Part shown: in pieces, positions 16,498 to 25,121 of the stretch | How the letters are laid out: every line of letters starts with the position of its first letter | Numbering within the stretch: position 1 is the stretch's first letter | Source: Bacillus methanolicus | GTDB lineage: Bacteria; Bacillota; Bacilli; Bacillales; Cytobacillaceae | DNA: 49,889 nt | Direction of reading: 5' to 3' | Assembly: GCF_008764295.1 (NCBI RefSeq) | Contig: NZ_VTQX01000004.1 | Coordinates: forward strand, 110,153-160,041 | Translations under genes and position numbers: made by a program | Notes under the pieces: model-generated | The model's database searches: none | Told to the model about the DNA's origin: nothing | The model's input: only the letters and a program-made list of their open reading frames with translations

Positions 16498-17965
16498 TTT
16501 TAGCTTTCTTCTTTGGTTTTATTACGAAAAATATTGTTAATATGGTGAAAATAAAGAATAACAAGGCAATTGGCCTAGTGAAAAATGGAGTTAAATCTCC
16601 ACCACTTTGAATAAGCCCATTTCTTAAATACTTTTCAAAGCTTGCTCCCAATAACAAAGTAATAACGAGCGGCAACGTAGAGAAATTCCACTTATCCATG
16701 AAGTATCCTATAACACCAAATATCGCCATAATCCACACATCTTCTATACGAAAGCCAATATTATAGCTACCAGCAATACTCATAACCAAGACAATTGGCA
16801 GTAAATATACTTTTTTTGCAGAAAGCAAAAATGGAAATATTCTCGCCCCAATGGTCACCATGAAAACATACATAATAACGACAGAGATAAAAAATGAAAT
16901 GAATAAACCTGTCATAAAGTCTGGCTGATTTGTAAACAATAGTGGTCCAGGTTGAAGCCCATGCATCTGAAGCCCACCGAGCAGAAGGGCTGTTACACCA
17001 TCCCCAGGTATTCCAAGAGCAAGCAAAGGAATTAACGCACCGCCGATGACCGCGTTATTCGATGTTTCCGATGCTACAACCCCTTGAATGTTTCCATTTC
17101 CAAAAGTTTGCGGTTCCTTGCTGCTCTTTTTTGCTCGGTCATATGCAACAAATGTCGCCAATGATGAACCGATACCAGGCAATATCCCGATGACTGTTCC
17201 AATCAGGCTCGAACGGGAAAAATTAGAAGCAGATTCCTTCATATCTTTCATCGTTGGAATTGTTCTTTTCAATTTGCTTTTTGGAATGATCGGTGTACTT
17301 TGATCTGTTTCCAGCTCAATAAAGACCCTTGAAATAACAAACAACCCAATCATTGCCGGTACTGCAGGAATTCCATTGCTGAGGAATTCCAGACCGAGCG
17401 GATTTCGGTCTGCCGCATTAATGGGATCAAACCCCCACGACGCCAAAATTAAGCCCAAAACCGTTACGATGGCACTTTTAAAGAAATCCCCTGTTAAGCC
17501 AGCAACCATTACAAAGGCAAAAAGCATGACCATTGTATATTCAAATGGAGTAAAGGATAGTGCTAGCTTTGCTAGCTGTGGTGCAAGCATAATAAGAAAC
17601 ACCAGCGAAACAAGAGACCCAATTAAATTGGACATTGCCCCCATCCCAAGTGCATATGTCCCCATTCCCTTTTTAGCAAGAGGGTATCCATCAAATGCTG
17701 TTGTAACCGACGAAGGGGTTCCAGGCATGCCAATTAAAATCGCTGCAACTACTCCCCCTGATATGCCCCCAATATAAGCAGCTAAAAGTGTTGCAATTCC
17801 CGCCAACGGGTCCATTCCATAGGTGAGCGGGAGCAACATAACAACTGCTAACGTTGCTGTTAAACCTGGAATGGCTCCAAAAATGACCCCTAGCACCGTT
17901 CCAATCAGAACATATATGATCGTGGGACTTAAAAGAACGTCTGATAATATACTTAAAAAATCCAC
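16490..17965 (-). CDS. tctA: Tripartite tricarboxylate transporter, large permease TctA
   Basis: About 491 residues, about 12 membrane helices, with the TctA signatures GAIPGLTATLAV near the N-terminus, GGISGGVVAAILIGMPGTPSS and GILPGIGSSLATFVAYDRAKK. It forms the secondary-active channel of a TTT system and takes substrate from the TctC binding protein. Start set at GTG with GGGAGG eight bases upstream; a TTG seven codons earlier precedes the ribosome site. Encoded with tctB and tctC in a catabolic operon, so uptake of the operon's carboxylate substrate is its probable role. Confidence 0.94.
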   Translation of the reverse strand: MDFLSILSDVLLSPTIIYVLIGTVLGVIFGAIPGLTATLAVVMLLPLTYGMDPLAGIATLLAAYIGGISGGVVAAILIGMPGTPSSVTTAFDGYPLAKKGMGTYALGMGAMSNLIGSLVSLVFLIMLAPQLAKLALSFTPFEYTMVMLFAFVMVAGLTGDFFKSAIVTVLGLILASWGFDPINAADRNPLGLEFLSNGIPAVPAMIGLFVISRVFIELETDQSTPIIPKSKLKRTIPTMKDMKESASNFSRSSLIGTVIGILPGIGSSLATFVAYDRAKKSSKEPQTFGNGNIQGVVASETSNNAVIGGALIPLLALGIPGDGVTALLLGGLQMHGLQPGPLLFTNQPDFMTGLFISFFISVVIMYVFMVTIGARIFPFLLSAKKVYLLPIVLVMSIAGSYNIGFRIEDVWIMAIFGVIGYFMDKWNFSTLPLVITLLLGASFEKYLRNGLIQSGGDLTPFFTRPIALLFFIFTILTIFFVIKPKKKAKNA

Positions 17966-17989
17966 TTTTCCAGCCTCCCACCTCAAGCA

Positions 17990-18487
17990 TCAAAATAATA
18001 AAGTATTAGGAAAATAAACATTAATAAGATTAAAAAGAATGTATAATATTCCGTTTAGCCCTAGACTAAACAAAAGGGAAACGATCCATTTCTTTTTTGC
18101 CCAATCAAACATTAGCCATGTGAGCAAGAAGACGAATAGAAGCGATGTGACATAATAACCGATATAAGTAAATCCTAGTACAAAGACAAATAACAAAATC
18201 ATGGATACGAAGATTTTCATTCGGCTCTTTTTACTGATTATTTGTTGCGTTATTTCTTCATCAGTGCTTTGACCCTTTTCCAATTGCTCAACCTTACGTT
18301 GTAAAAGCCACTCTTTGCTAATACCACCTGCTGAAAAAACAATTAAAAGCCACGATAGAATAACAACATAATCCTTTTGATTAAGCACATCGCCATTAAA
18401 ACCAAGCGTACTAATGTTCGCAGATGTAATTAAAAATACAATGCCACATATCAACAAAGCAGCTTGGATTGCCATATTTCTTTTCAT
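17990..18487 (-). CDS. tctB: Tripartite tricarboxylate transporter, small subunit TctB
   Basis: About 165 residues with four hydrophobic helices and a charged central loop (KVEQLEKGQSTDEE), the TctB architecture. Start chosen at ATG preceded by AGGGGG at six bases. It lies between tctC and tctA, which is the common TTT order. The sequence of this subunit is poorly conserved in general, so the call leans on topology and neighbours. Confidence 0.88.
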   Translation of the reverse strand: MKRNMAIQAALLICGIVFLITSANISTLGFNGDVLNQKDYVVILSWLLIVFSAGGISKEWLLQRKVEQLEKGQSTDEEITQQIISKKSRMKIFVSMILLFVFVLGFTYIGYYVTSLLFVFLLTWLMFDWAKKKWIVSLLFSLGLNGILYILFNLINVYFPNTLLF

Positions 18488-18564
18488 ATGCAGCCCCCTA
18501 GTTTTCCCTCTATTCAAACAATGCAATATAGGACGAGAACAAAGTTTTTCGTACCTTTGAAATT

Positions 18565-18607
18565 GGAGTGTAATTGCAGGAGCAAGCTCACCTTACAATT
18601 ACACCCC
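18565..18607 (-). promoter_or_regulatory. Long intercistronic stem-loop between tctC and tctB
   Basis: About 15 pairs: GTGTAATTG (18568-18576) with CAATTACAC (18596-18604), extended by AGG/CCT inside and GG/CC outside, loop of ten bases. No T-run follows on the minus strand. It is therefore more likely a message-stabilising or attenuating hairpin that raises binding-protein over permease levels than a full terminator. Confidence 0.6.
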
Positions 18608-18619
18608 TTTATGATTTAC

Positions 18620-19624
18620 TTATTCATTCAAATCAATGGTCTCTGCTAAACGATCAAACAGCTCTTGTACCTGCTTATTGATGTCTGTAAATTTCTCGAT
18701 ATTCAAAAATTCTGACTGCATTCCATTCGTCGCTGTCATTTCTTTAAAGGCGCTTGTTTCGGCTACTTTTTCAATCGTTTCCTCCCATATATCTAACACT
18801 TCCTGCGGAGTACCTTTTGGTGCGTAAAAACCAAATCTGACTACAACATCTGTATCCATTCCAAGCTCACCTAACGATACAGCATCTTTTAAAGCTTCAT
18901 GAAAATGCCTATCCAAGCTGGACGTGACTAAAGGTATCGCATCTCCAGATTCAACATATTGGATAGAATCAGGTGTTGATGCCATACGCAAATCCACTTG
19001 TCCACCAAGATGGGCGGTAATCAAATCTGCACCACTTTGGAACGGGACTAATTTAAACAACCCTTCTGCATCGACCGCCTGAATAATTGCCTCATAGGCT
19101 AAATGAGCAGTTGAACCAATGTTGGGAACCCCAACTGAAATACTGCCGGGATTTTCTTTTGCTGCTTGGAGATAGTCATCAAATGTTTTATATTCTGAAT
19201 TCGCATTGCCCACTAATACATTGGGAGTATAGGCGACTTGTCCAATAAGTTCATAATCTTCATAAGAAATATCTAACTGACCAACCGCATTCATTGCATT
19301 TAATGTTGAATGGTGAAGCAAAATAGTATGACCATCTGGCTCAGCTTTCAAAACTTCCTGTAACCCATTTTTCGTATTTGCTCCTGGTAAGTTTACTACC
19401 GTAACATTTTCATCAAATAGTTTCTCTTTATTCATCACATCTGCAACTGCTCTTGCAGTTAAATCACTTGTACCACCTGGATCATAAGGAATTACAATCC
19501 TCACATCCTTCTCAGGAAAGCTTACTGAATTTCCCCCATTTTCTCCCCCTGAGGAGCTAGAACCACATCCAGACAAAATAACTGCCAATACTACAAATAC
19601 AAAAAATAAATGTTTGTACCTCAT
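18620..19624 (-). CDS. tctC: Tripartite tricarboxylate transporter substrate-binding lipoprotein TctC
   Basis: About 334 residues. Lipoprotein signal peptide with lipobox LSGC, then a Gly/Ser linker and the Bug/TctC fold (VRIVIPYDPGGTSDLTARAVAD; GVPNIGSTAHLAYE). It is anchored outside the membrane and delivers a carboxylate ligand to TctA/TctB. Start chosen at the ATG nine bases after AAGGGGG. Ligand not predictable; the operon suggests an acid sugar or related hydroxy-acid. Confidence 0.94.
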   Translation of the reverse strand: MRYKHLFFVFVVLAVILSGCGSSSSGGENGGNSVSFPEKDVRIVIPYDPGGTSDLTARAVADVMNKEKLFDENVTVVNLPGANTKNGLQEVLKAEPDGHTILLHHSTLNAMNAVGQLDISYEDYELIGQVAYTPNVLVGNANSEYKTFDDYLQAAKENPGSISVGVPNIGSTAHLAYEAIIQAVDAEGLFKLVPFQSGADLITAHLGGQVDLRMASTPDSIQYVESGDAIPLVTSSLDRHFHEALKDAVSLGELGMDTDVVVRFGFYAPKGTPQEVLDIWEETIEKVAETSAFKEMTATNGMQSEFLNIEKFTDINKQVQELFDRLAETIDLNE

Positions 19625-19696
19625 TTTCTTCATCCCCCTTATTTCACATTAAAGTAAACGCTGCCAAAAGTTGGCCTATTCATGCTTTTTGGCTAA

Positions 19697-20587
19697 TTAC
19701 AGTTCAGCTATATCTTTATAAGCTTGAACGATCTCCTTAATCTCTGCTTTTACAGACTCAGAAACTGGACGCACAGGTAGTCTTGCACTGCCCACGCTTA
19801 CACCAGCCACATTCATTGCTTCTTTTAAAACAGACGGTAAGCTCCCTTTTTGGAAGGCATTTCGGATCTGTCTCAATTTTCTTTGTTCAAGTTCCGCCCC
19901 CTCTAGGTCGCCTTCTTTCCATTTTTCATATATCGATACTACAACCTTCGGAAGTAAGTTGGCTGTTGCTGCAATAGCACCACCTCCACCAGCCATCAAT
20001 GTCGGCAGGATTAATGAATCGGTACCAACTAAGACCGTGAAGTCAGAACTTTGCGCTTCTAAATTTTTCAGTACATTGTCAAAACTTCCGCTGCTATCTT
20101 TAATAGCTACAATATTAGGAATATCCGCTAGCTTTCTGACCGTAGCTGGTGAAAGTGGATTACCAGTCATACCGGGAATATCGTATAAAATAATCGGTAT
20201 CTTGACTGCCCTTGCGATCATTTCATAATGACATTTCAGTTCTTCCTGTGATAGTTTAACGAAATATGGGGTAATGACAGAGACTGCCTTTACACCGATT
20301 TCCTCCATTTGTTTTGTTAATTCAATGACTTCAACTGTACTATTTCCTCCTGTTCCTGCGTATACTGGAACGCTGCCCCCTGCTTCTTCGACAGCGATCT
20401 TGGCAATCATGATCTTTTCTTCATTTGTTAGTGAGAAAAACTCTCCGTTGCTCCCCAAAATAAATACACCGTGACAACCTGCTTCCATAACGTTTCTTAC
20501 AAGATGTCTCAATACTTTTTCTTCCACTTTCCCTTGCTCGTCGAATGGAGTGACTAGAGCTGGTATGATGCCGTAGGGTTTAAACAT
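19697..20587 (-). CDS. DapA-family aldolase/lyase, paralogue 2
   Basis: 296 residues, the same fold as the protein at 14247: Tyr135 in IILYDIPGM and Schiff-base Lys163 in AIKDSSGSF. The substrate loop is GSNGEF, as in human HOGA1, not GTTGE. The ATG begins immediately after the pdxA-type stop codon and the ribosome site GAGGAGG lies inside that gene's end, so translation is coupled to the kinase and dehydrogenase. The two paralogues share most motifs but clearly differ in sequence, so they may act on different epimers or form a hetero-oligomer. Confidence 0.88.
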   Translation of the reverse strand: MFKPYGIIPALVTPFDEQGKVEEKVLRHLVRNVMEAGCHGVFILGSNGEFFSLTNEEKIMIAKIAVEEAGGSVPVYAGTGGNSTVEVIELTKQMEEIGVKAVSVITPYFVKLSQEELKCHYEMIARAVKIPIILYDIPGMTGNPLSPATVRKLADIPNIVAIKDSSGSFDNVLKNLEAQSSDFTVLVGTDSLILPTLMAGGGGAIAATANLLPKVVVSIYEKWKEGDLEGAELEQRKLRQIRNAFQKGSLPSVLKEAMNVAGVSVGSARLPVRPVSESVKAEIKEIVQAYKDIAEL

Positions 20588-21598
20588 TTACATTTCCTCC
20601 TCGCTGTTTTTTGGTGCGAGTTCTGCTGCCATCTTTAATGCCTCTAACAACGAACCTTCATCCGCTAAATTTTTTCCAGCTATATCAAAAGCTGTACCAT
20701 GGTCAACGGAGGTTCGAATAATGCCCTCTTTTAGCCCCACTGTGATATTAACTCCAGCTTCAAGTCCTAACACTTTTACTGGACCATGCCCTTGATCATG
20801 ATAACAGGCAACAACAATGTCAAAATCTCCTCTTATCGTTCTGAAAAATAATGTATCGGCTGGATACGGACCCGAAACCTCGATTCCTTCTTCCTGTGCT
20901 TTTCGAATACCAGGAATCAGCTTTTCCTCTTCTTCCCCATTTCCAAATAATCCATTTTCTCCAGCATGCGGATTAATTCCACATACAGCGATTCGAATTT
21001 GGGTGAATCCTGCTCTTTTCAATGTTTCATGGGCTAGACGAATCACCTTATAAGTGCGATCAGGATTAATTAAATCAATCGCATTTCGCAATCCAACATG
21101 CGTTGTTAAATGGATGACCTTTAATTTGGGCGCCGAGAGCATCATGGAAAAATCCTCTGTCCCTGTTAAATCCGCGAGAATTTCTGTATGCCCTGGGTAC
21201 AAATGTCCCCCTTTATGAAGCGCTTCCTTATTTAAAGGTGCAGTGCATATTGCGTCAATTTTTTTCTCCAACGCCAAAGCAACCGCTTCCTTTATATAAC
21301 AAAAGGCAGCGTGACCTGCTTCAGCACTTACTTGCCCGTATGGGAGATCGACTGGCAATAAGGATAAATCAATGCAGTCTATCGTCCCTTTTTTAAAAAC
21401 TCCTTCTTCAGGTGAATCAATGATATGAAATGTTACACTGTCTTTTAGCAAAGCTGCTTCTCTTTCTAATATTTTTGCATCTCCAATCACAACTGGACGA
21501 GACATTTTATAAACTTCATTCGACCTTAACGCCTTCAAGATAATCTCAGGTCCTACACCAGCTGCATCTCCCATGGTTATACCAATGATCGGCCGCAT
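20588..21598 (-). CDS. PdxA2-type 4-phosphate dehydrogenase
   Basis: 336 residues of the PdxA superfamily: GITMGDAAGVGPEI at the start, metal-ligand histidines in GHTEILADLT, TTHVGLRNAI and ACYHDQGHGPVK, and GINPHAGENG. Encoded next to a DUF1537 kinase, the genomic mark of PdxA2 rather than of the vitamin B6 enzyme. PdxA2 oxidatively decarboxylates 4-phospho-D-threonate or related four-carbon acid phosphates to dihydroxyacetone phosphate. It overlaps the kinase gene by 22 bases. Confidence 0.9.
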   Translation of the reverse strand: MRPIIGITMGDAAGVGPEIILKALRSNEVYKMSRPVVIGDAKILEREAALLKDSVTFHIIDSPEEGVFKKGTIDCIDLSLLPVDLPYGQVSAEAGHAAFCYIKEAVALALEKKIDAICTAPLNKEALHKGGHLYPGHTEILADLTGTEDFSMMLSAPKLKVIHLTTHVGLRNAIDLINPDRTYKVIRLAHETLKRAGFTQIRIAVCGINPHAGENGLFGNGEEEEKLIPGIRKAQEEGIEVSGPYPADTLFFRTIRGDFDIVVACYHDQGHGPVKVLGLEAGVNITVGLKEGIIRTSVDHGTAFDIAGKNLADEGSLLEALKMAAELAPKNSEEEM

Positions 21599-22884
21599 TT
21601 TAACCTGCCCCCTCTCAAGATGGATAATGATTGTAGTAATGAACTCTCTGCTCCAAACCCTCCTGCTTTTGTAATAGCAGTAATTTCTTTTGGATGTATG
21701 AAAGTACCGATTGGTATCCCATTCTCCACTTCATCCAATAGCTTAAATTCATGGATGCCCATAGCAAAACATACTTTTTTAGCCGTATCCCCTCCCGTAA
21801 GAAATATTCTATTAATCTCAAACTTCTCCAAAGTCTTTGCCGTTATTAACCCTAATGTTTCCGATATTTTTTCACTAACCATCGTTGCCGTCATTCCAAA
21901 AGCTGCACCTGTATCCTGTGCTAGTTTAACTTCTTCTGGATTGCCTGATGAATATAAAACAATGTCGAAGTTTTCCTCCATTCCTAACTTAATGGACTCG
22001 AGCACTCTTGTTATTTCTTTTTTATACGCTTCCTCGCCCGCTACAATGCAGTGAGAGTTCACTTTAATGGCTTTTACGAAGGGGTCAGATGAGACGATTT
22101 CAAGCTGTTTTCGGGTATTTTTATGGACGCTCCCGATAACCATTAATACGGGATGCTCATTTCTACCTAACTCGAATTCATGTTGATTTAACGATTGACC
22201 TTCCACAAGGTAATCAGCCAACCCTGCTGACCCGGACCAAACAACTTGGTAATCTGTAGCTTGAACAAAATTACTGATTTTTTCCAAATCCTTATTTGTC
22301 ACTGCATCGAACACTAACAATGGGACCTGTTCAGCATAATAATCGGCCAAGCTCCTCTGAACATGGGCCTCTCCTTTGGCCAAATCGGCTACTGTGATGA
22401 TGCCTGCTCTCAAATTCATGTCCTCTTCCAACATCTCCACAATATTTGACCTTACAACAGGTGTTTTCGGATCATCGGCAAATTCCGTTTTATGTAGCGG
22501 CTTTCCATCAATAAAAAGAACGCCGTTTTCTACTGTTCTACCATTATCCGGATAAGCAGGAGCAAAAATCATAAAATCAGGTCGAAAGCTATCATACACT
22601 GCTTGCATTTCAGCTCCAATCTTCCCCCTTAGTGTCGAGTCCACTTTTTTATAAACGACTTCAGGATTCATTTTTTTGATGAGCACAGAAGTTTGTTTGA
22701 CACGCTGATAAGCTTCTTCAGCAGATAAGGCCCTGCTGTCTGTATCAATGACCAGAACATCCAGGTCAGACTGAAGAGGACTTTCACTGGACATCCACAC
22801 AGATGTCATAAACCCTTTTCTCGCAAATTTAACACCTGTATCATTTGCCCCCGTTAAGTCATCTGCTATAATCCCAACCCTCAA
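21577..22884 (-). CDS. Four-carbon acid sugar kinase (DUF1537 family)
   Basis: About 435 residues. The N-terminal sugar-acid-binding domain opens with GIIADDLTGANDTG and contains YKKVDSTLRGKIG; the C-terminal nucleotide-binding domain has TGGDTAKKVC and ends near TKAGGFG. These are the marks of the DtnK/LtnK/OtnK family, which phosphorylate D-threonate, L-threonate or 3-oxo-tetronates at O4. TTG start seven bases after AGGAGG; a TTG seven codons earlier lies ahead of that site. First gene of the ten-gene operon. Confidence 0.93.
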   Translation of the reverse strand: MRVGIIADDLTGANDTGVKFARKGFMTSVWMSSESPLQSDLDVLVIDTDSRALSAEEAYQRVKQTSVLIKKMNPEVVYKKVDSTLRGKIGAEMQAVYDSFRPDFMIFAPAYPDNGRTVENGVLFIDGKPLHKTEFADDPKTPVVRSNIVEMLEEDMNLRAGIITVADLAKGEAHVQRSLADYYAEQVPLLVFDAVTNKDLEKISNFVQATDYQVVWSGSAGLADYLVEGQSLNQHEFELGRNEHPVLMVIGSVHKNTRKQLEIVSSDPFVKAIKVNSHCIVAGEEAYKKEITRVLESIKLGMEENFDIVLYSSGNPEEVKLAQDTGAAFGMTATMVSEKISETLGLITAKTLEKFEINRIFLTGGDTAKKVCFAMGIHEFKLLDEVENGIPIGTFIHPKEITAITKAGGFGAESSLLQSLSILRGGRLKCGRSLV

Positions 22885-22919
22885 AATTTCTCCTCCTAAT
22901 TCCAAAATCCTTAAAATTC

Positions 22920-22934
22920 AGCAACCGCTTACAA
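22920..22934 (-). promoter_or_regulatory. Catabolite-responsive element (cre) before the acid-sugar operon
   Basis: Read on the minus strand, TTGTAAGCGGTTGCT satisfies every fixed position of the CcpA consensus WTGNAANCGNWNNCW. It lies between the proposed promoter and the kinase start, about 60 bases into the transcript, where bound CcpA acts as a roadblock. This predicts glucose repression. Confidence 0.65.
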
Positions 22935-22937
22935 ATA

Positions 22938-22954
22938 TGTTGAAAAAAACAACA
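22938..22954. promoter_or_regulatory. Inverted repeat TGTTG-A7-CAACA in the operon leader
   Basis: Five-base arms at 22938-22942 and 22950-22954 flank seven A. It sits between the putative promoter and the cre site, a plausible operator for the neighbouring regulator. The arms are short, so chance is possible. Confidence 0.3.
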
Positions 22955-22993
22955 CATCCTCCATGATTGCATCGTTTTTTATTTCATAATTTT

Positions 22994-23022
22994 AAGATAA
23001 CGGCAATATGTTTAAAAATCAA
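22994..23022 (-). promoter_or_regulatory. Candidate sigma-A promoter of the acid-sugar operon
   Basis: On the minus strand TTGATT (23022-23017) and TATCTT (22999-22994) are separated by 17 bases. No -24/-12 (GG-N10-GC) sigma-54 promoter is visible in this gap, which agrees with the regulator lacking the GAFTGA loop. Confidence 0.45.
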
Positions 23023-23090
23023 CACAAAAATATGATATTAAGTTAATACATTGAAAATAGTTGCATTTTGAAACAAAAATAGCTAAAAAA

Positions 23091-23115
23091 AGACTGGATA
23101 CTTAACTTCCAGTCT
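23091..23115 (-). terminator. Terminator of the PrpR-like regulator gene
   Basis: AGACTGGA (23091-23098) pairs with TCCAGTCT (23108-23115), nine-base loop, followed by seven T on the minus strand. It separates the regulator from the operon's own promoter. Confidence 0.9.
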
Positions 23116-23123
23116 CTTTCTCT

Positions 23124-24914
23124 TTATTTATTATTCAACTTTCTCCATAAGGTTGAACGATTTATCCCTAACCGTTTTGCTACTCTGGACTGGTTCATAT
23201 TTTCTTGCCGCATCACAATATCAATAATGTCTGCCTCTATCGCCGTCAAAGGCTGCTCAAGATTAATCACTTGTCCATCTGACCCCTGATTTTCTTGCAA
23301 AATCGGCAAAACTTCTTCGGATATATATTCATCAGCAGTTACTTTAACAAATTCTTCTACCATTTTTTTTAGTTCAATCAAATTTCCATTCCACGGATGA
23401 CGCTTCATTATATCTATCACTTCGGACCTGACTCCGACAATTTGTTTTCCATATCGTTCATTGTAATGAACGATAAACGTTTTTACCATTTCTTCTAGCT
23501 CCTCCATTCTTTCTCTCAGAGGAGGGAAATAGAGCAGACTTTCATTTAATAAACGGTAAAGCTCCGGATCGAAACGATTTTGATTGGCATTTAGAACATC
23601 ATGTTCACCAATAAAAGCAAACACTAGATGAGCTCTTATCTTGCTGTATAACTGCATGAACTTTTCCTGTTGTACAATGGATGTGTTTTCAACACCTTTA
23701 ATATAAATCAAATCGGGCTCGTCCATTTCCTTTTCAAGCATTATTAAAAATTGATTGAAGCTCTTCATTGTTATCCTGCCTAGCTTCACCTCTATTAGAA
23801 CGCTCCCCTTTGGAAAGTGAGACTTAAATAACGATTGCATAAACATACTCTTTCCTGCACCCTCTTCCCCGCTAACAGCAATTGGAAGATGAGATTCCAT
23901 TCTTTTTTTCCCTACAGCTACCGCATTATGAAAGAGGGCAGATGAAAGTAACAGCTGTGGGTAGCTTTCCATTTTATGATAGAAAACGACAGGGATTTCT
24001 TCCTTCAATTGGTTCGGCCTTTGTAATGAAAAAATATAAAGGGGCCTCTGTTTTTTTCTTTGAAAATAATTAGCCTTTATCGTGTACAGCTCATCTGTAT
24101 CCTGGATCGCAAGCTGGTACTGCAGCTTCAACCCACTTTTGATAAACTGCACGATTTTTTTAAAATAGGGCTGCACTTCAAAGAGTGATAATACACTCCC
24201 CTGCACGATTGGCTCTATTTGCAGCGTCTTGTAAAAAGATTGATTGGCAAAACGCACTGTACCATCCTCTTCTATTAAGGCAATAGGCGTATCAACCTCG
24301 TATAGAATATTTTGATAAAACATTGTTTCTTCACTTAATCTTTCTAATGCCTGGTGCATATGTTTTGCCTTTTCAAAAGCCTCTATAATCGATTCTCTTC
24401 CAGAGGTGATTAACACTCCCTGCAATCCCATCTCATTTGCCAAACGAACCGTTATCGTATCGCCAACAATAATCTTTACACCATTCTCCTTCGCCTTTCG
24501 TATTGCTAGCTCCACTTCATCCTTATGCGTAATAACCGTATAAGCAATATCAATATCAATCAGTTTTGAAATTGATTCAAACCCTTGAATGATATTTTTA
24601 AATGCAATCATCTCCATCGGCTGTTGATATCCTTTTAATAACGTTAAAATGCGTAAAATATCATAACCTGAGACTTCTATATCAATAACTGGAATAGATG
24701 TATGCTCTCTAAGCATGTCTGCGGTTCCACCACGGCTAATAATAAAATCAATCTCTTCATCCTTATAAGTCTCCAACAACAGTAAGCTTTCTGTTAAGTC
24801 TGCCATATGAATGATAATCTCAAATGAAGCGAGATCACCCTCCATCGCTTTTATCGATTCCATCAAACCTTGATAAGGCGCAATAACCAATACTTTTATC
24901 TTCAGATTCACCAT
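23124..24914 (-). CDS. PrpR-like regulator with degenerate AAA+ domain
   Basis: 596 residues. About 8-185: PrpR_N sensory domain, whose relatives bind small carboxylates. About 195-300: PAS-like region (VDTPIALIEEDGTVRFANQSFY). About 320-545: AAA+ domain with Walker A GEEGAGKS, the conserved PPLRER and the WNGNLIELKKM arginine-finger/sensor region. The GAFTGA loop that contacts sigma-54 is missing and the Walker B acidic pair is altered (DLIYIKGVEN). C-terminal Fis-type helix-turn-helix (QSRVAKRLGINRSTLWRKL). It probably works with the housekeeping sigma factor or as a repressor, as TyrR does. Adjacent to and codirectional with the acid-sugar operon, but with its own terminator. Confidence 0.85.
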   Translation of the reverse strand: MVNLKIKVLVIAPYQGLMESIKAMEGDLASFEIIIHMADLTESLLLLETYKDEEIDFIISRGGTADMLREHTSIPVIDIEVSGYDILRILTLLKGYQQPMEMIAFKNIIQGFESISKLIDIDIAYTVITHKDEVELAIRKAKENGVKIIVGDTITVRLANEMGLQGVLITSGRESIIEAFEKAKHMHQALERLSEETMFYQNILYEVDTPIALIEEDGTVRFANQSFYKTLQIEPIVQGSVLSLFEVQPYFKKIVQFIKSGLKLQYQLAIQDTDELYTIKANYFQRKKQRPLYIFSLQRPNQLKEEIPVVFYHKMESYPQLLLSSALFHNAVAVGKKRMESHLPIAVSGEEGAGKSMFMQSLFKSHFPKGSVLIEVKLGRITMKSFNQFLIMLEKEMDEPDLIYIKGVENTSIVQQEKFMQLYSKIRAHLVFAFIGEHDVLNANQNRFDPELYRLLNESLLYFPPLRERMEELEEMVKTFIVHYNERYGKQIVGVRSEVIDIMKRHPWNGNLIELKKMVEEFVKVTADEYISEEVLPILQENQGSDGQVINLEQPLTAIEADIIDIVMRQENMNQSRVAKRLGINRSTLWRKLNNK

Positions 24915-25121
24915 TTTTCACACCTACAATCCTAATTTGCTCCCTCTGAATACGCTTTAACAAATATATATATTGCAACAATCATTATAATTACTTTCAT
25001 AATATATGTAACCATTTCATTTTGCAACAATAATCAAATTGATTATATGTAAGATTTTCCAGTTTAAAAGAAAAGAAGGGAATGAATCGTGATTAGAGAG
25101 GAAGAAGAGAGGAAGAAAAAA
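24915..25121. other. AT-rich leader upstream of the regulator gene
   Basis: No gene. The sequence TTGCAACAAT occurs twice, near 24971 and 25022, about 50 bases apart, and may be a binding site for the autoregulated protein. The promoter itself is not clear. Confidence 0.35.

Noticed and set aside
14247..20587. Lysine-biosynthetic dihydrodipicolinate synthases
   Set aside because: The GTTGE loop is changed to GTNGEF/GSNGEF and both genes lie in a catabolic operon with transporters.
20588..21598. Vitamin B6 biosynthetic PdxA
   Set aside because: Adjacent DUF1537 kinase and catabolic context indicate PdxA2; Bacillaceae make B6 by PdxS/PdxT.
22906..23123. Sigma-54 promoter for the acid-sugar operon
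   Set aside because: No GG-N10-GC pair at suitable position was found, and the regulator has no GAFTGA loop.
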